A DNA stretch of 64,000 bases from Gonapodya prolifera JEL478 (GCA_001574975.1 KQ965732.1:124001-188000); one strand, 5' to 3'. Shown: positions 1 to 11,699, counted from the first letter of the stretch. Notes: a model not told the origin generated them from the sequence alone. Program-made: numbers and translations.

Positions 1-1239
1 TGCTCGCCCGACTCGAACTTGTCCTTCGCCGCTGCCAGCGCCCGGTGCAGTACGGGTGCAACAGCGCGCTCCGCTGGGGAGAGGTACGCGTTTCTGCTGG
101 ACATGGCGAGACCGTCTCGTTCTCGCGACGTAGCGCCAACGACGATGCGCGTGGGGATGAGGAGGTCCCGGACCATACGGCGTACCACGCAGCACTGCTG
201 CGCGTCTTTCTGGCCGAATATGGCCACATCCGCTTGGGCCGCATTGAGAAGTTTGGTCACCACCGTGGCCACACCGCGGAAAAAGTGTGGGCGCACAGTG
301 CCCTCGAGCTGATGCGACAGCCCGACAACTTCGACAAAGGCGCCCCGCTGTTCTTGGACGTCTGTGGAAATGCCCGACGGGTACAATTCGGACACGGTGG
401 GTGCAATGACGGCATGCACGACCGGAGAGTCCGGGGTGAAGCCGGGCGGAGGTGTCAGTGATAGGGAGCGGTAGGTGAGAGAGCGCAGGAGCTCAAGGTC
501 ACGAGGTAGTGTTCGGGGATACGAGGCAAGATCCTCGTGCGGAGCAAATTGGGCGGGATTCTATAAGCGTTGTTTGATGTGATGCAAACGTCACTCGACT
601 GTTTCCAAAATCCGAGTCCTCGCATCTCCCCAACTCACCACAAAGATCGAAACAACGATCCGCTCGCAAGATAGGGGGGATGAGGCTGCCATGCGGACAA
701 GCGAGAGGTGGCCATCGTGAAGTGCCCCCTGACAACCGCCGAAGAAAGATTAGAGCTGCTCTGCTCGTTAAGCTATCCCCCATGTAAAATGCAGTTTCAT
801 TCCCAAAAGCAGGGCGTCATGACTTTGCTTCCACTCTGGCCCCGTCGACACAGTCGTGTATCTGCTCCGGCATTCGGTATTCCACCAAACCCACCATCGT
901 AGGCACGAACCCAATCTTCTCCACGCCATCTCGTCGCCACTGCCGATGATGCGTGCGGTACTCGAAGATGGATTGAAAGACGGGGATGCCCAAGCTCGAC
1001 AGTTCTGAAACCGACGTGTCACGAGACTCCCCGGCAGCAGTGAAATTGAATGCCGACGAGGACGAGGAAAAAAGCCGCGTGGAGTTACCTAGACCGGCAC
1101 CGCGCGGTCGGAAGAGTTCCAGCGATGAAGTCGAGGTCGAGTTCCGATACCTGACGTTGACGCTGACGCCTACGACCCACCGTTCAAGCGCGCCGTGCTC
1201 GCGACCGCTCCTCTGCGCGCTTGTGCTACGGAACCACAA
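1..1239 (-). CDS. PAN6: Pantothenate synthase (pantoate--beta-alanine ligase), 3' end outside window
   Basis: Joins pantoate and beta-alanine with ATP to give pantothenate, the precursor of coenzyme A. Three exons are readable on the minus strand: 1239-895, 728-639 and 560 to beyond base 1. The introns are GT-AG and keep frame. Exon 1 ends in GFVPTM and exon 2 opens with GALHDGHLSLV, the HIGH-like nucleotide-binding motif. VVSIFV joins NPAQFAPHEDLASYPRTL across intron 2, followed by FGQKDAQQ and SRNAYLSPAERA, all hallmarks of PanC. The first roughly 80 residues (from MWFRSTSAQRS) are Arg/Ser-rich and not part of the family core, so they may be a mitochondrial presequence; the start codon is therefore uncertain. 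The loop between LSLV and VVSIFV is about five residues longer than in bacterial enzymes. The C-terminus lies left of the window. Confidence 0.93.
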
Positions 1240-1899
1240 CTCCTTCCCGTTTCAGCGCGTTTCGCGGTACATCCCCATCCCCGCGCGACGAGTCGAACCC
1301 GACACCCGGCCCCACCCGCAGACACGGAGACCGAGAGCAGACGCGCGGCGATGTGAGGGGCGCATGTTTGTCCGAGAGCGGCTGTGGATGGTGCAGCGAC
1401 GTGCGGAGAGTGGAGGGCGAGGAAGTTCATTTGGTGTCTGGAAGGTGTGTAGGTTTTTCGGATCCACCCTTCATTGAGTAAGGTTTTTGGAGGTACCTCC
1501 CGATTGCAACCGAATTGCATGCATTACATATACATACACTGTGTACGTCAATCAGAGTCTACTCCAACAACAAATCGCCCGGCTTCTGCCATGCAAAGCT
1601 GTACCCATGTGCGAGTATCACGGGATAGCGAACTCACGACTGCAGCCTTTCATCTGAAAACCCAGGACAAGCAATCCGAAAGCTCTGGGGACCCCTGTCT
1701 TTCAGTTGCTGAACGAATCTCGGATCTCTTCGTGAATTAAATTACATGAACAATTGCTGGTAAATACCCTCAAAAAACAAACTTCGAATCTTCTCTATGG
1801 TCTCCAGCAATCCAAATAAGCGTAGTCTGCGTTGCAATTGAACGAAGGTCGGTTGGTCAACTCACGACCACAAACCCTACCCAAACACCGAAACAAACG
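1240..1899. promoter_or_regulatory. Divergent promoter region between pantothenate synthase and proteasome alpha-3
   Basis: This 660-base spacer separates two divergently transcribed genes. It should hold both promoters and 5' untranslated regions. Small ORFs in it overlap on both strands and resemble no family. No defined operator or TATA box was recognised. Confidence 0.4.
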
Positions 1900-3663
1900 A
1901 TGGGTTCGCGCCGCTACGACTCCCGCACGACCATTTTCTCACCTGAAGGCACGTACTCAATCGCGTTTCCACCCGCGGACGGGGGATGCGGGGGGTGCTG
2001 AATCCGGCGTGGTCGAGTTGCGTAACCCAACACACACGGATTTGCGGGTGGAATTGAATGCGCGAGGACTGTGAGAAGGATCTGCAAGGGAGATGCTTGG
2101 TGTGGGAGCAGCGGCGGTGGCGGGTGGAGGGGAATGGGTGGACGTGGACGTGGAAGTGATGTGTTGCATCGGTGTCAACGTCGTCGGACAGGGCCAGTTC
2201 TACACGCCGTTGCATTTCATAGCCGAAAATTGGCTCCTGGCGGACACATGCTTACCGTACTCATTTCTCCTGCTCGCTTCAATCCCCGATTGCTTCCTTC
2301 CTGTGTGTCTCCAACTTCCCTTCACATTCCATCTCTCCCAGGCCGGCTCTACCAAGTCGAGTATGCCATGGAGGCCATCTCGCACGCCGGCACCGCGCTT
2401 GGTGTTCTGGCGACGGACGGTGTAGTTCTCGCGGCGGAGAAGAGGACGGCGTCCAAGCTGCTCGAGCAGAGCGTGGGCGCGGAGAAGGTGTATTTGTTGT
2501 CGGAGTGAGTAGGGAAAATGAGGGAAATTTCTTGGGGATGGCGTTGCAATCGGGTTGGGTGGTACGGCGACGGGTCGTTCAAACATATCCACTTCTAAAA
2601 ACCAACAACCCCCACCGCCCTTCCTCTCCCCCAACTTCCCAGCACGACCTGCACGGCCGTAGCCGGTCTCACCTCGGACGCCAATACGCTGGTGACGTAC
2701 GCCCGCCAACAAGCCGCACGGTACCGGACGACGTACGGCGAGTCGATGCCCGTGGAGCAGCTGGTGCAAAGGATGTGCGATTTGAAGCAGGGATACACTC
2801 AGTTCGGAGGTGGGTGGGAGGAGGACTGTGTGTGTGTTGGAACGCGGAGAACGTGACGGTGGCATCCCTTTCTTCTCCCCCCCCCTCGCCGCCCCCTACT
2901 TCTCTTCCTCATTTACATCACGCTGGCACGCATTGCACTCAAACCTTACCACGACCGACCACCACCCACGCACTGCCATCCACCAACGCACCACATTCCC
3001 CACCAGGTCTGCGTCCCTTCGGCGTGTCCTTCGTGTACGCCGGGTACGACACGCACCGCGGGTTCCAGCTGTACACGTCCGACCCTTCGGGGAACTACGC
3101 CGGGTGGAGGGCCAACTGTATCGGCGCGAATTCGACTAACGCGCAGAGTATTTTGAAGTCGGTGGGTTTCGTTGTGGTGATGGGGTTGGTGGTGTAGTGA
3201 ACTGACAAGTTCTGGAACCACCTTCGCACCCCGCGACCATCCGTCACGCGACACCCGCAACATCACCTCGCACCACGTCACAACACGGCGCCCATCCCCC
3301 CTTCGACGAAAATTTCAACAGGACTACAAGGATGAGATCACGCTGAGCGAGGCCGTTTCGCTTGCAGTAAAGGTGCTTTCGAAGACGATGGACTCTGCGA
3401 CGATCACGAGCGAGAAGAGTGAGTCGGCTCGACAGTCGGAGTTTGGTCCTCACATCTTTTGCTCACTATATCTTCTAACCCCTCCTGTACAATCCGGCCA
3501 CACCTTCCCCACCTCATACACGCACACCCCAAAAGTCGAGTTCGCGACCCTGAGTCTCGACAAAAGCGGTCGCGTGCGGTTCCACTCGTACAGTCCTGAG
3601 GAGATCGAGGGGCTGCTCAAGAAGGAGGGCGTGAATACGCAGCAGCCGGAGGAGGAGAAGTAG
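1900..3663 (+). CDS. PRE9: 20S proteasome subunit alpha-3 (Pre9/PSMA4)
   Basis: Structural alpha-ring subunit of the 20S proteasome, which degrades ubiquitinated proteins in cytosol and nucleus. Six exons: 1900-1948, 2342-2504, 2643-2809, 3007-3161, 3322-3418 and 3536-3663, totalling 252 residues, the usual size. Exon 1 encodes [17 protein letters not shown] and exon 2 continues [18 protein letters not shown], the proteasome alpha signature. Later landmarks are [27 protein letters not shown] and the acidic Glu-rich tail ending PEEEK. Intron 1 is 393 bases long and appears to use a GC donor (AAG|GCACGT); the only nearby GT would break the frame into exon 2. The subunit lacks the active-site threonine, as expected for an alpha subunit. 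The start is chosen because it matches the conserved N-terminus exactly. Confidence 0.96.
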
Positions 3664-4105
3664 TGACGGGTCCGTGTGGTAGGGGATTAGGTGGGGAAAG
3701 GGGGCTGTGGTGGGATGGGAATTTGGCAGGGATAGGAGGATTTTATGTGTATGAGACCAGGTCCCCATGTGACGTAATGAAGGGGATCGAATCGAAGGAA
3801 CGGAGCTGAGTGTGCCGAGAAGACTTTACGCGATGTGTGAAAATTCCAAAAAGTAGCAAAATGTATTCTCGTGGCTTGTTGCTCGGGAATTCCAAGCAAA
3901 GTTGGCCTGAGGAATGGTACCACTCACTGAGTCGCGCACCGCCTCACAAAGGGAGAATCTCTGCTCATTATTATCATCGGTTTTTCGTGGATCGAAGCTG
4001 AAACTAATTTCCTTGGATTGGATTGCAATTGGATTCTCAACATCGCGGATTGCATTTGTTCCCGCTGTGTGGCGAATCGTTGGAAGCATTCGGCATTGTA
4101 CCAAC
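3664..4105. other. Intergenic spacer, no gene seen
   Basis: About 440 bases follow the proteasome stop. Overlapping short ORFs occur on both strands, but none has a recognisable family or splice structure. It presumably holds the proteasome 3' end and part of the upstream region of the next gene. Confidence 0.5.
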
Positions 4106-7100
4106 ATGAACTCCTCGACTTCACGAAGACGATCCAGCAGTGATGAGAGTTGGAATCATCGCGCAGAGGGAAAACGCGATGGAAACGTGAAGAGAGCTGT
4201 GGGAGTGTGGAGAGTGTGTGTTGGGGTGGTGGTAGCACTCGCGGTAGCAGGGATGGTGGTAAATGTGGGAATGATTCCACATGTGGAAACACAGGAGGGA
4301 GAGAGGAGGGTGGAGAGGAGGGAAATGGGGAGAGGAGGTTTATATAGGAGGCAAACACTCTCCCCTCCACTTCCTCCCCCACCACCNNNNNNNNNNNNNN
4401 NNNNNNNNNNNNNNNNNNNNNNNNNNNNNNNNNNNNNNNNNNNNNNNNNNNNNNNNNNNNNNNNNNNNNNNNNNNNNNNNNNNNNNNNNNNNNNNNNNNN
4501 NNNNNNNNNNNCCACCATCACCACCTCCGCCCCCGCCGCCGCCACCACCTTCTTCACAGCCCTCGCCTACCCCTGGTGAGTAGGTTAAGCGAGTACTGGG
4601 AATCAGGAGATGCATTGTGAGATTGTGCCAATGGAGTCCAGCAAGACTGCCGGGAGTCTTATTGCGGAATATGAGACAGGCATTGTCACAATTGAAATCA
4701 CATTCGTTTATTTGCGGTTTCTCAATTCTTCCTCAACCCCCTACCCCTCCCCCAACTCACACAGCACCATCCACAATGCCCTCTGTCGCACCCACATCAT
4801 CGCCACCCGCCCCGCCCCCCTCACTCACGTCCGCACTCCAAACCACAGTCGCAACAACCACACAAACGTTGTTGTCGTCCTCGGTAGGTTCCCAGCCGCG
4901 CTAATTGCCATGTGCCATACCCAAACTCACACCTGCTTACCGTGCTATCGACTCATTTTCCACAGGACGCCTCGCCCTCACTCGCTCCCACGCAAACTTC
5001 ATTCGACACCCCCACCAGAACGTCCTCGGTCTTGGGCGGTCCCGATCCTGGGACCTCGAGGTATGTTTCCGCTCTCACGCTCGGATGCAAGAATGGGATG
5101 GGACAGTGGGAGGGGACTGCGGCATGGGAGGATAGTGTGATGTCGGGGGGGTCTGTGGTCGATGGATCCCACGTTGTTGTTTTTTTTTCCTGCAAGTGAC
5201 GGCCATTCATTCACCTGCCCCCCCCCCTTCCCTCCACAGCGGCGTCTCACCCGCCCTCGTCGGGGGCATCTCCGCCGGGGCTGCGCTCTTTTTCATCGTA
5301 GGCGGGTTCATCGTCTACAAGAGCGTTACCCACCGCAAGGAGAATCACGACCACACCGCGCGCCTCATGGACTCCGACTCCCCCGACGGCCAGTACCCCT
5401 ACGGACCCGAGCGCACCCCCATTGAGCCTCCCGAATCTGAGCAGTTCATCCCTGCCGGTGGGTTCGGGCTGGGTCCTAAACTCGCCGGGTTAGGGGGTGG
5501 AGGAAGCGGGTACCACCCGCTGAGCAGCTCGCCCCACGGGTGGGGCGTTGAGGGGGATTCGTACACGTTGCACGATTTTGGGGGTCCCGGTGGTGGGCAG
5601 AGTTATTCTTCTAGTGGTGGTGGTGGTGGTTTTGGCGGAGGACAGAACTACACTACGAGCGCCAACGGGGGAGGTGGACAAAATTATACCACCAACGCTC
5701 ATGGGGGAGCCGGGCAGAACTACGCCACTAACGCCTACGGCGGCGGCGGACAGAACTACACGACCAACACGGGTGGGGCTGGAAGCCCCCACTCGCCAAT
5801 GTCGTCAATGGGAGTGGGGATCGGGCCTGCCACCCCGACAGGGCTAGGCGGGTTCGGCCCCGGTGCACATGCGTTTGCGCACTTGCCAGTTCAGGGTGCT
5901 GGGGCCGGCGGTGTGGATTTCGGGCTTGCGAGCGCGGGTGTGGTCGGTGCTGCAGCGCTCGGAAGGGGGTTGGGCGCATATGGGGGAGCTGGTGGTGTTG
6001 CGGGGCGTGGCGGGTGAGAAAATGTCTCGTTTGTCACTCTTTGCCTCCATCCAAATCTGAACGTGCCTGGCTCCCTCCCCAACCCCCAGCCCCGGACCGC
6101 CTCCGCAAGGATTCGCCCAACCAGCTATGCCCCAAATGCCCGCACCCGCCGCGCCTATTATGGTTAATAGGACGTTCTTGGTTGTGACGGTATTCGAACC
6201 AGAAGAAGCGGACGAGCTTATGTTGCAGGAGGGGCAGGTAAGCCGTTGATGTTCTACTTTATACAACGGCAACTACTGGACTCACCACAACAACAACCCG
6301 CATAACCACTCTTCAGCACGTCCACGTCAATTATTTGTTTGCCGATAATTGGTTTGCCGGTCGGTGCGTGGAGACGGGGCAGTCAGGTTACGCACCAATC
6401 GTGGTCCTGGCACCGGAAGGCCAGTCCGGGCGAACAACGGCCGCGGCGTCCTCTTCAGCGCGCGAGATCATGCGGCGCGTGCAGTCAAAACACTACTCGT
6501 TGGGTCCGCACGGGCTTTCCGAGATTCTCGATCCGGCCGCGATTTCAACAACCTTTCATGAAGAAACGGCCACCTCGTTGGAGAAAATGGCGGGTCCCCC
6601 TCCGCCCATGTCGGCAGAGTCGAGGACAGGAACGGGAGCAAGTGGAGGGGGACTGTCCGTGTCGACAACAGCGCGGACGAGGACGCCGCACAAACTGGGC
6701 CCGAGCTCCCGTAAAAGTTCCGTTGGTAGCGCCTCGGTGGCACCTCTGTCGTGGATCGGGGACTTCGTACCCACGGCGTCCATTGCTTCGTACGCGTCCT
6801 CAGGCGGCCAGTCGGGTGGGACAGCTGCCTACCCGCGCACCATGTCGCGTAAGGCCGCGTCGCTGTTCACGGCGTCGGTGCGGTACGACTCGGACGCCCG
6901 GTCGGCCCTCACGGTAGATACGGAGGATTTAAACCGTACGGCAGAGGAAGCGGACTTGTCGGACCCGATAAAGCTTTATAAATCGCTCGGAGGTTCGCTT
7001 GACGACTCACTGGGTGTCGTGTTTGAGCGGGAGATGGTCGTCGCGTACCCTTACGAAGCCGACGACGACGACGAACTGGACTTATCTATCGGCGAGAAGA

Positions 7101-7195
7101 TCCACGTGCTCAGACTCCTGGGTGACGGTTGGGTGTTTGCGGAGAACGGTGAGGGTGACGAAGGGTTCGCTCCCCTAACGCATTTGCGCCAATAG
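4106..7195 (+). CDS. Membrane-anchored double-SH3 protein, interrupted by assembly gap
   Basis: Predicted single-pass cell-surface protein with two cytoplasmic SH3 domains; the ligand is unknown. Exons: about 4106-4575 (contains the gap), 4765-4883, 4966-5060, 5240-6013, 6090-6237 and 6317-7195; all later jun ctions keep frame. The N-terminal part after the gap is Pro/Ser/Thr-rich, as in an O-glycosylated ectodomain. A transmembrane helix (ALFFIVGGFIVYKSV) sits near 5280-5325, followed by basic residues. Next come a Gly-rich region with repeated QNYTT units (about 5590-5770), an SH3 domain at about 6160-6400 (FLVVTVFEPEEADELML, then NWFAGRC) and a C-terminal SH3 at about 7030-7190 (VVAYPYEADDDDELDLSIGE, GWVFAEN). 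The start is unsure: an ORF from 4106 has a hydrophobic segment, but a TATATA run near 4338 suggests transcription may begin later. The layout resembles fungal sensor proteins, but no specific orthologue is recognised. Confidence 0.75.
4387..4511. other. Assembly gap (run of N)
   Basis: A run of 125 undetermined bases lies inside a CCA/CCT-rich stretch encoding polyproline. The gap falls in low-complexity coding sequence, so its true length and the reading frame across it are unknown. Confidence 0.99.
5590..5775 (+). repeat. In-frame Gly-rich tandem repeat, QNYTT unit
   Basis: About five imperfect copies of a 13-14 residue unit (Gly3-4, Gln, Asn/Ser, Tyr, Thr/Ala/Ser, Thr/Ser, Asn/Ser, Ala/Thr) lie in the cytoplasmic juxtamembrane part of the double-SH3 protein. 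The DNA repeats as GGxGGxGGxCAGAACTAC with diverged third positions, so the unit is maintained at protein level. Confidence 0.8.
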
Positions 7196-7313
7196 AGTTT
7201 TGCGAAGTCGTTTTGTCTCATAGAAATCATTTGTCTGATAGTAATTGTAAAATTATATACCAGTCAAAACTGCATTGTCAACACATACACACAATTGGTT
7301 CATTGCAAACATT

Positions 7314-10300
7314 TCAATTGAGTTCAACATCAGGCTCTGATTGACTCTGCCTTCTTAAACTGCCAATTAAATCACCAAAGCTTCCACCACGACGATGGCC
7401 CAAGCGGGGGGTTCCCCCGATGCTGGAAGCGGGGGACGAAGGTCTGTCCAAAGACGGAGGAAGATGAAGCAGATCAGGTGTGAGACGTCGACTCAGTGGT
7501 GGGCCGGACGTGGACGGGGATCCGCGATTAAAAACGGACGCAATGTCCCACGAACGCCTCGAGCCATGACTATGCGGTTCTTCTTCTTCAAGAGCGTCCC
7601 GTATCTGGAACGTCTCAGGGGTACGCAGCGGTGTGGGCGGTGTTATGGTGAGGAGTTGTCGGGTGTTGATCGCAGTATCGTAGGATGGGGGCAACGTGTA
7701 GGATTCAGGGAAGGCAGTATATGGTGGTCGATTTGATTGTCGATCGAAACGAGAAGGCATCTGAATGCCCAATGAAGATCCTCCCGGCCCTCTTGAGTTT
7801 GTGATTTCCGAACCATCACCGGGAGGTCCTAGTGGGATACCAGCGAGGACCAATCTGGCCTCCTCGGAAATCAACGGAGCTCCGGCAAGCGCAGCATCTA
7901 TAGGATCCGATGGTAGGACGGGTGACATGTTGCCATGTCCTCTTTTCCTTCCACCGCGGAAGGGAGACTTGGACCGCGACGGGCGGCCGGTCGAAGAGGC
8001 GGCAAGGCTCGACGCTGCGAGACTCATATCAAGAGATCCAGTAAAACTGGGATGACCTTGAAGGGATGGCTGCAAATTGTTCGGCTTCAGAGCTGGGTCC
8101 GGGCCAACTTGTGGCCCCCTCGACGACCCTTCTCCAGTATCCTGAGCTTCAATGGTCAGCGAAGGGGTTGAAAATACCGCCTCGGGGGAGACTTGTTCCT
8201 GATTGCGTTCCCGATAGACCTGAACATCCGACACAGCGCTTTGGAACTCCCCGAAATCATCAACCAGAATGCTTTCCCGTACATCGCCCATCCAGCTCTC
8301 CCCAGTGCTATTTCCGTCATCGATGCCTTCCCAAATGAACGGAGTTTGCCCAAAGTTCACCAGCACCTGGCATGGTCCAGTTGCACCAACACAAGCGTGG
8401 AAGTTGAAATGGGCATCGCGAACCGCCCAAAACTTGTCATCAGGATCTTCAGGGTGTGCCCAAAAGTCTGGTTCCGGTTCCTTCGGATGGGGGGGATTTG
8501 CGGGTTGATCTTCACCTGCGGGGATATCAGTGCCCACCCCAGACTCAAGTTCCCTTTCCGTTTCGCGCAAAAGTGGGGCGGACTCAGTATCTCCTTGTTG
8601 ACTTTCGTCCCCGTCAACGTCAAGATCCGAGTCCCCGTCATCTATAGCTTCCGGTGAAAGACCACCCCTTTCAAGATCAGCTCGATTTCGAGGTTTCCTC
8701 CAAATGATTTGTGTCAAGTAAGTCCACCATGACACCTTTCCACTTAACACAGTGCGGCTCTCGTTGCCATCGTGAGCACTTGCCACTTCCACGTCCTGTT
8801 TAATCTTGCTCTTGCCTTTGTCCTTTACCCTCTTCCTGGCACCTTCGTCGGAGGATGTGATGTCCTTTTCCGGAATATCCACAACAGGTTTCTGCTCTTT
8901 GGAAAATTCCAATCTGACTCCATTCACTGTAAAGAAGACCGCGCCAAGCTCTTGATTGTAGCCAATACCAACAGTATCACCCTGTCTTGCCATAACAGTC
9001 GGGTCATTGCCCAACTCGTACACTTTGACCGCTTTGGCATCACTTGCCCCATTAGTCGTGCATATCGTGACCCATGCTCCATCATGGTCCGTCACATACG
9101 CAACTGAGTGAACGTATCGTCCGGGAAGGTAGAAGTGGGGATAAGGCCGTGTGCACAAGCCAATAGCAACACGAATGTCCGGGTTTCCACGAGACGGCAT
9201 AAGCCGCTCAAGAGTCATGACTGAGGGAGTATAAGCCGCTCGTCGTCGAGGAGGTAGCATGTCATAGTTACTTTCCTCCGCTGGAAGCCGCTGGCGGGGT
9301 GAGCCATGCGGAGAAGGTTGGCGGAACGGAGACCCGTGACCAGACCTGGAGCGCTGAAGTCGGGAGGGTGGCGATGCAGCTTCTGGGGGAACTACATCCC
9401 ATCCGAATAAGCGATCCGCTTCTCCGTCACCGATCTCTTCTGACTCATCTACAGGGGGCACAACTGGCTCAGGTGGTGACGAAGAACTACCTCCGATCAT
9501 CCTGAACCAAGAGAATGGGTTCAGTGAGTCCTGTACTGAAGATAACACTGAGGTCTGAGTTCCTTCTGTGCGGTCAGACGGTAATATTGACGCATCCGAA
9601 TCATTTTGGGCGGATTCGTCGATGTCGTCATAATCACCACGAGAGTAGGGAGGTGGCGCAGCCGAGGGTACTCGATTCCGTGTTGCCGACAATGCCTGCT
9701 CCTCATAGTCATAATCTTGGGCAATGCCTCCAGCAAGTGCAATGGTCCCAGAAGGCGTTTCTGTTGTTATCGATGGGAACTGGGGGGACCGACCAACGGG
9801 TCCAGACGATGGGTGCCTCCTCCAGCTCGATGGAAGAAGAGACGCAGCCCAGGATCCAGGTTCCGACTGTTGGACTTGGTCGCCATCCAAGTTCGATTGG
9901 GGGTAGTCCGAAATTTGCCCACCTTCTTGGTGGGTTGGCGATCCAGGGGACATCGAATGATACGACGGATCTCGCACAGCGCGATTTCTATCACGCGCTT
10001 CCACCGCCGCCCTGAGCTCCCGCTCCGCCTCTTGCACCCTTTCCTCAACCGCAGCCACCTGCTGAATGGCCCGATTCTGAGCGAGCCATTCCTGGTCTGG
10101 ACCAACGTACGATAAGAGAGCTTCAAAGTACACGTAGGGTCGGTCGTCCAGATAGCTCAGAACAGATCGAGTGGTGGTGGATGAAGAGGCAAGTGATGCC
10201 CTAGAGCCGGTCCGTGCAAGGGTCGAAGGCGGTTTCCAAAGTGGAAGGTTGGCTAGTGGACAAAATTTTTATGTGATTAAGGTGTCAAGACAGGAAGGTC

Positions 10301-11612
10301 GCTTGAGAAACTCGCTGACGACGGTCCGTTCCGTCCATTTCCGGAATGTGATCGACGTGCCTTCATGCACCGATACACCGCCCCATGATGAAATGTCGTC
10401 AAAGCTAATGGGCAAAGTATTAAGCAGCTTCTATAGACTCCGAGCCACACGACGAACAACTCACGGGTCGTACATGTCGTATACAATACCTCTCTCTTCA
10501 ACCATATCCGCATTTGGCACAAACTTCCACGCTTTGGCAAGCGCCCTGCCAACTTCACCCCCGTCCCATTCACCAGAATCCTCGTCTTGTTGCTGCCCAA
10601 CACGTTTCCCCCTCTCTCGAGACCGAGCGCGACGTCTCCTGGCCTCAGCCTGGGCAAGAATAGCAGGGAGACGGGAAGCAGATTCGATTTCGGAAACTTG
10701 CTCTGGTGAAGGAAAGGGGTTGGAGTTGGGGCGGATAGGAAGGAGGAGGTCGGGGCGGGTGGAATGCAGTGCTTCCTCCCACTGGTCAACTGTGTGTGGG
10801 AGGTTGAAGTGTTAGCTTTCCAACGTAAACGAGTCTAATAATTAGTAGACCCCTTGACTTGACAGATACTAACTCATGCCAGATCCTGGAAGAAGCGAAG
10901 CACAAACTGCAAACCATTCATCCTCTCTTTTGGGGGTGGCGGAAGAGCCACGGGGAATGTTCGGACCACTGCAAAACGTGCCCACGAGGAAAAAGATCAG
11001 AAGCATGAGAACCGACCCAGCAACAATGAATACAGGTATCAGGCTAGATGAAGAAGTCAGAAAGACAAGGCGTCAGAATCATTCAGTACGGGTGCATCAT
11101 CTCTCCTTTTCCATTCCATCTGCTCATTCTTGACCACATAATGGACTGCGTGTTAGCAAACGTCACTTGAGCGTGATGGAGATATGTCCGCGCGAGAAAA
11201 GAAGCGAGCTAAACATGATGTCCCCTGCGATCGGTCCACCCTTGCGATGAACTTACGCTCCGACGAGGTCCTGATTTCCTCCGTTTCCATTTGGTTTCTT
11301 CCTAGGAGGCCAAGGACTGACGATAGGCGGAACTGGCTCGCCTGAAGGCGGCTGCGTAATAGGTGCTTGCTGTCGCTTCCCAAGAAAATGAGCATCGTCC
11401 ACAGCGTACGAAGAGGGAAGAGTGATAGCGAGCAGTACCACTGCAGTGGCAACTAAACAGACAGCGATGGACAGCAGGGCGAGTCCGCGGTTGAAGAACA
11501 GAAGCCGCTTGAGGAACAGGACGCCACTCAAACGAGGGGGATGAGCTGAGCGAGAGGGACGAAAAGAGCGTTCTGGCACGTTCCGTGGGAAGGCCACTGA
11601 AGCGGCCACCAT
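7314..11612 (-). CDS. Ssh4/Ear1-like SPRY-domain membrane protein with PY motifs
   Basis: Probable adaptor that recruits a Rsp5/Nedd4-type ubiquitin ligase to membrane cargo on endosomes or vacuole. Exons (minus): 11612-11257, 11043-10874, 10789-10465, 10404-10292 and 10252-7314, giving 1300 residues. Two hydrophobic helices sit near the N-terminus (LALLSIAVCLVATAVVLLA in exon 1 and VLMLLIFFLVGTF in exon 2). A family-type region (VPNADMVEERGIVYDMYDPF) precedes a SPRY fold read from VYFEALLSYV through IGLCTRPYPHFYLPGRYVHS and IGYNQELGAVFFTVNG to GPCQVLVNFG. The SPRY core is split by long acidic and Ser/Pro-rich inserts. PY motifs PPPY (SAAPPPYSRG) and PPSY (LPPSYDTA) are visible in the disordered parts. 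Much longer than yeast Ssh4 (about 580 residues). Intron 4 is only 39 bases by this model and is the least certain junction. Confidence 0.82.
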
Positions 11613-11699
11613 TCGGATGTCGTGATGCTGTCTGGGTGAATCCTGACAAGTGGAGAGCCCTTCCCAGCTGGGCCGCAGCAAACAGAAAACAGACTGGAC
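11613..11699. promoter_or_regulatory. Compact divergent promoter, SPRY adaptor and Sec14-like gene
   Basis: Only 87 bases separate the chosen start codons of two divergent genes, so both must share this stretch or start within it. No specific factor site was recognised. Confidence 0.45.

Noticed and set aside
561-728. Possible frameshift in the pantothenate synthase near LSLVRMA
   Set aside because: Careful recounting of the six-C run showed the frame continues through AASSPLSCERIVVSIFV, so it is only a slightly longer loop.
2200-2865. 221-codon minus-strand ORF opposite the proteasome gene
   Set aside because: It is the antisense shadow of exons 2 and 3 and their introns; no family features, and the plus-strand gene explains the region fully.
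5590-5775. Repeat array that could suggest a CRISPR or satellite
   Set aside because: The unit is in frame, codes Gly-Gln-Asn-Tyr-Thr, diverges at third positions and lacks spacers, so it is a protein-level repeat.
9515-10115. Plus-strand ORFs of 166-169 codons opposite the SPRY adaptor
   Set aside because: They are shadows of exon 5 of the minus-strand gene, with no motif or splice pattern of their own.
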